Source: Asanoa ishikariensis (GTDB taxonomy: Bacteria > Actinomycetota > Actinomycetes > Mycobacteriales > Micromonosporaceae). From it: DNA of 64,000 bases. Under the pieces are notes generated by a model, which was not told the origin of the DNA, ran no database searches, and saw only the letters and a list, made by a program, of their open reading frames with translations. A program made the position numbers and the translations under genes. The DNA lies in NCBI RefSeq assembly GCF_900107455.1, contig NZ_FNQB01000002.1:1116001-1180000 (forward strand), read 5' to 3'. Positions 63,282 to 64,000 of this stretch are shown here, in pieces. Every line of letters starts with the position of its first letter. The stretch's first letter is position 1.

Positions 63282-63339
63282 GCGGCGTTAGTACCGGACG
63301 CCGGTGGCCGTGATCAAGCGAGTAACCGAATCCGACATC

Positions 63340-63364
63340 TTGCGCGAGCCCGGCGCAATAGCCT
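63340..63364 (+). promoter_or_regulatory. Candidate promoter of the decarboxylase gene
   Basis: TAGCCT (63359-63364) is a good -10 hexamer; TTGCGC at 63340-63345 is a possible -35 but only 13 bp away. The leader of about 25 nt contains the ribosome binding site. Confidence 0.3.
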
Positions 63365-63394
63365 GAACGGGTCGGATCGCCCCAGGGAGGCCGG

Positions 63395-64000
63395 ATGTCG
63401 CTGTACGCCGGGAAGCCGCCGGAGCCCCGGCCGAGCCACCGGGCCGGCAACGTCGTCGCCACGGTCGCCAACCCGAACTACGGCCGGGAGTTGACGGTGC
63501 CGGTCGCCGCGCTCGGACCCGATCCGGTGCCGGCCGAGGTCGCGTACCAGCTCATCCACGACGAGCTCCTGCTGGACGGCAACGCGGCGCTGAACCTGGC
63601 GACGTTCGTGACCACCTGGATGGAGCCGCAGGCCGGCGTGCTGATGACCGAGTGCGCCGACAAGAACATGATCGACAAGGACGAGTACCCGCTGACCGCC
63701 GAGATCGAGCGGCGGTGCGTGGCGATCCTGGGCGACCTGTGGCACGCGCCCGACCCGGTGGCCACCATCGGCTGCTCGACCACCGGGTCGAGCGAGGCCT
63801 GCATGCTCGCCGGCCTCGCGTTCAAGCGGCGCTGGGCCAAGAACTCGATGGGAGCGCGGCCCAACCTGGTGATGGGCGGCAACGTCCAGGTGTGCTGGGA
63901 GAAGTTCTGCAACTACTGGGAGGTCGAGCCCCGGATGGTCCCGATGGCCGGGGACCGGTTCCACCTGTCGGCGCAGGAAGCGGTGGCCCGCTGCGACGAG
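63395..64000 (+). CDS. Glutamate decarboxylase, N-terminal part (partial)
   Basis: The gene runs off the window; 202 codons are visible. The sequence [29 protein letters not shown] and [23 protein letters not shown] is characteristic of PLP-dependent glutamate decarboxylase of the GadA/GadB type, with the substrate-binding Thr/Asn region and the TGSSEA phosphate-binding motif; the PLP lysine lies beyond the edge. It converts glutamate to GABA. AGGGAGG precedes ATG 63395 by 4-5 nt. No glutamate/GABA antiporter gene is visible. Confidence 0.92.
   Translation, partial: MSLYAGKPPEPRPSHRAGNVVATVANPNYGRELTVPVAALGPDPVPAEVAYQLIHDELLLDGNAALNLATFVTTWMEPQAGVLMTECADKNMIDKDEYPLTAEIERRCVAILGDLWHAPDPVATIGCSTTGSSEACMLAGLAFKRRWAKNSMGARPNLVMGGNVQVCWEKFCNYWEVEPRMVPMAGDRFHLSAQEAVARCDE

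Overview
The window is chromosomal DNA of a high-GC actinomycete. The codons end mostly in G or C, GTG starts are frequent, many starts look leaderless, and there are deazaflavin (F420)-type and Methyltransf_19-type proteins. The block rimP-nusA-ylxR-infB-ylxP-rbfA-DHH phosphoesterase-truB-ribF-rpsO-pnp-M16 peptidase-dapB, followed further on by thyX-dapA-rnj, is the conserved actinobacterial translation and RNA-decay region. The overall look, including a repeated AAGGAAGGG hairpin terminator, fits Micromonosporaceae; the family is my inference and the genus is not determined.

Layout. 1-5295: tail of a GNAT gene, a small membrane protein, a Methyltransf_19 protein joined to a PAS-GGDEF-EAL protein, and an MFS exporter. 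5296-5871: a gene-free island with a 13/21-bp tandem repeat and a 142-bp inverted repeat with 60-bp arms. 5872-17393: an amine-catabolism cluster with a dimethylglycine-dehydrogenase-like flavoprotein, a choline/ethanolamine-kinase-like protein, an APC permease, a GntR regulator with a long basic tail, a glutamine-synthetase-like ligase, an aldehyde dehydrogenase, an SDR and two class I amidotransferases. This is a complete gamma-glutamylation route (Puu or GlnA4 type) with unusual accessory enzymes. 17438-26391: PPOX-fold protein, VIT1-type transporter, map, STAS antagonist, nucleotidyltransferase, Ddn-like protein, a PadR-ABC ATPase-FtsX permease operon, and a DUF4439 pair.

26532-43028: the housekeeping block, interrupted by two small membrane proteins, a 30-residue ORF and a MATE exporter. 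43093-49522: a sugar locus with a debranching-type glycosidase divergent from a LacI regulator, which is followed by a lipoprotein SBP and two ABC permeases but no ATPase. 49577-55064: VOC protein, small anchored protein, two GNATs, a GT87 mannosyltransferase, a YcaQ/AlkZ-type DNA glycosylase and a DUF2752 protein. 55126-56658 (minus): a compact operon of a ribbon-helix-helix regulator, a DUF4097 protein and a 48-residue protein, with paired TGACGTCA operators. 56782-64000: thyX, dapA, rnj, two overlapping phosphotransferases, an M15 peptidase, a GNAT and the start of glutamate decarboxylase.

How parts work together. The amine cluster should import an amine, couple it to glutamate, oxidise the free end to an acid and release glutamate again. 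dapA and dapB feed lysine/diaminopimelate synthesis, while thyX serves dTMP synthesis. Pnp and RNase J, with RNase-linked YlxR, form the RNA-decay side of the translation block. The least explained parts are the 5.3-5.9 kb repeat island and the RHH-DUF4097-microprotein operon.
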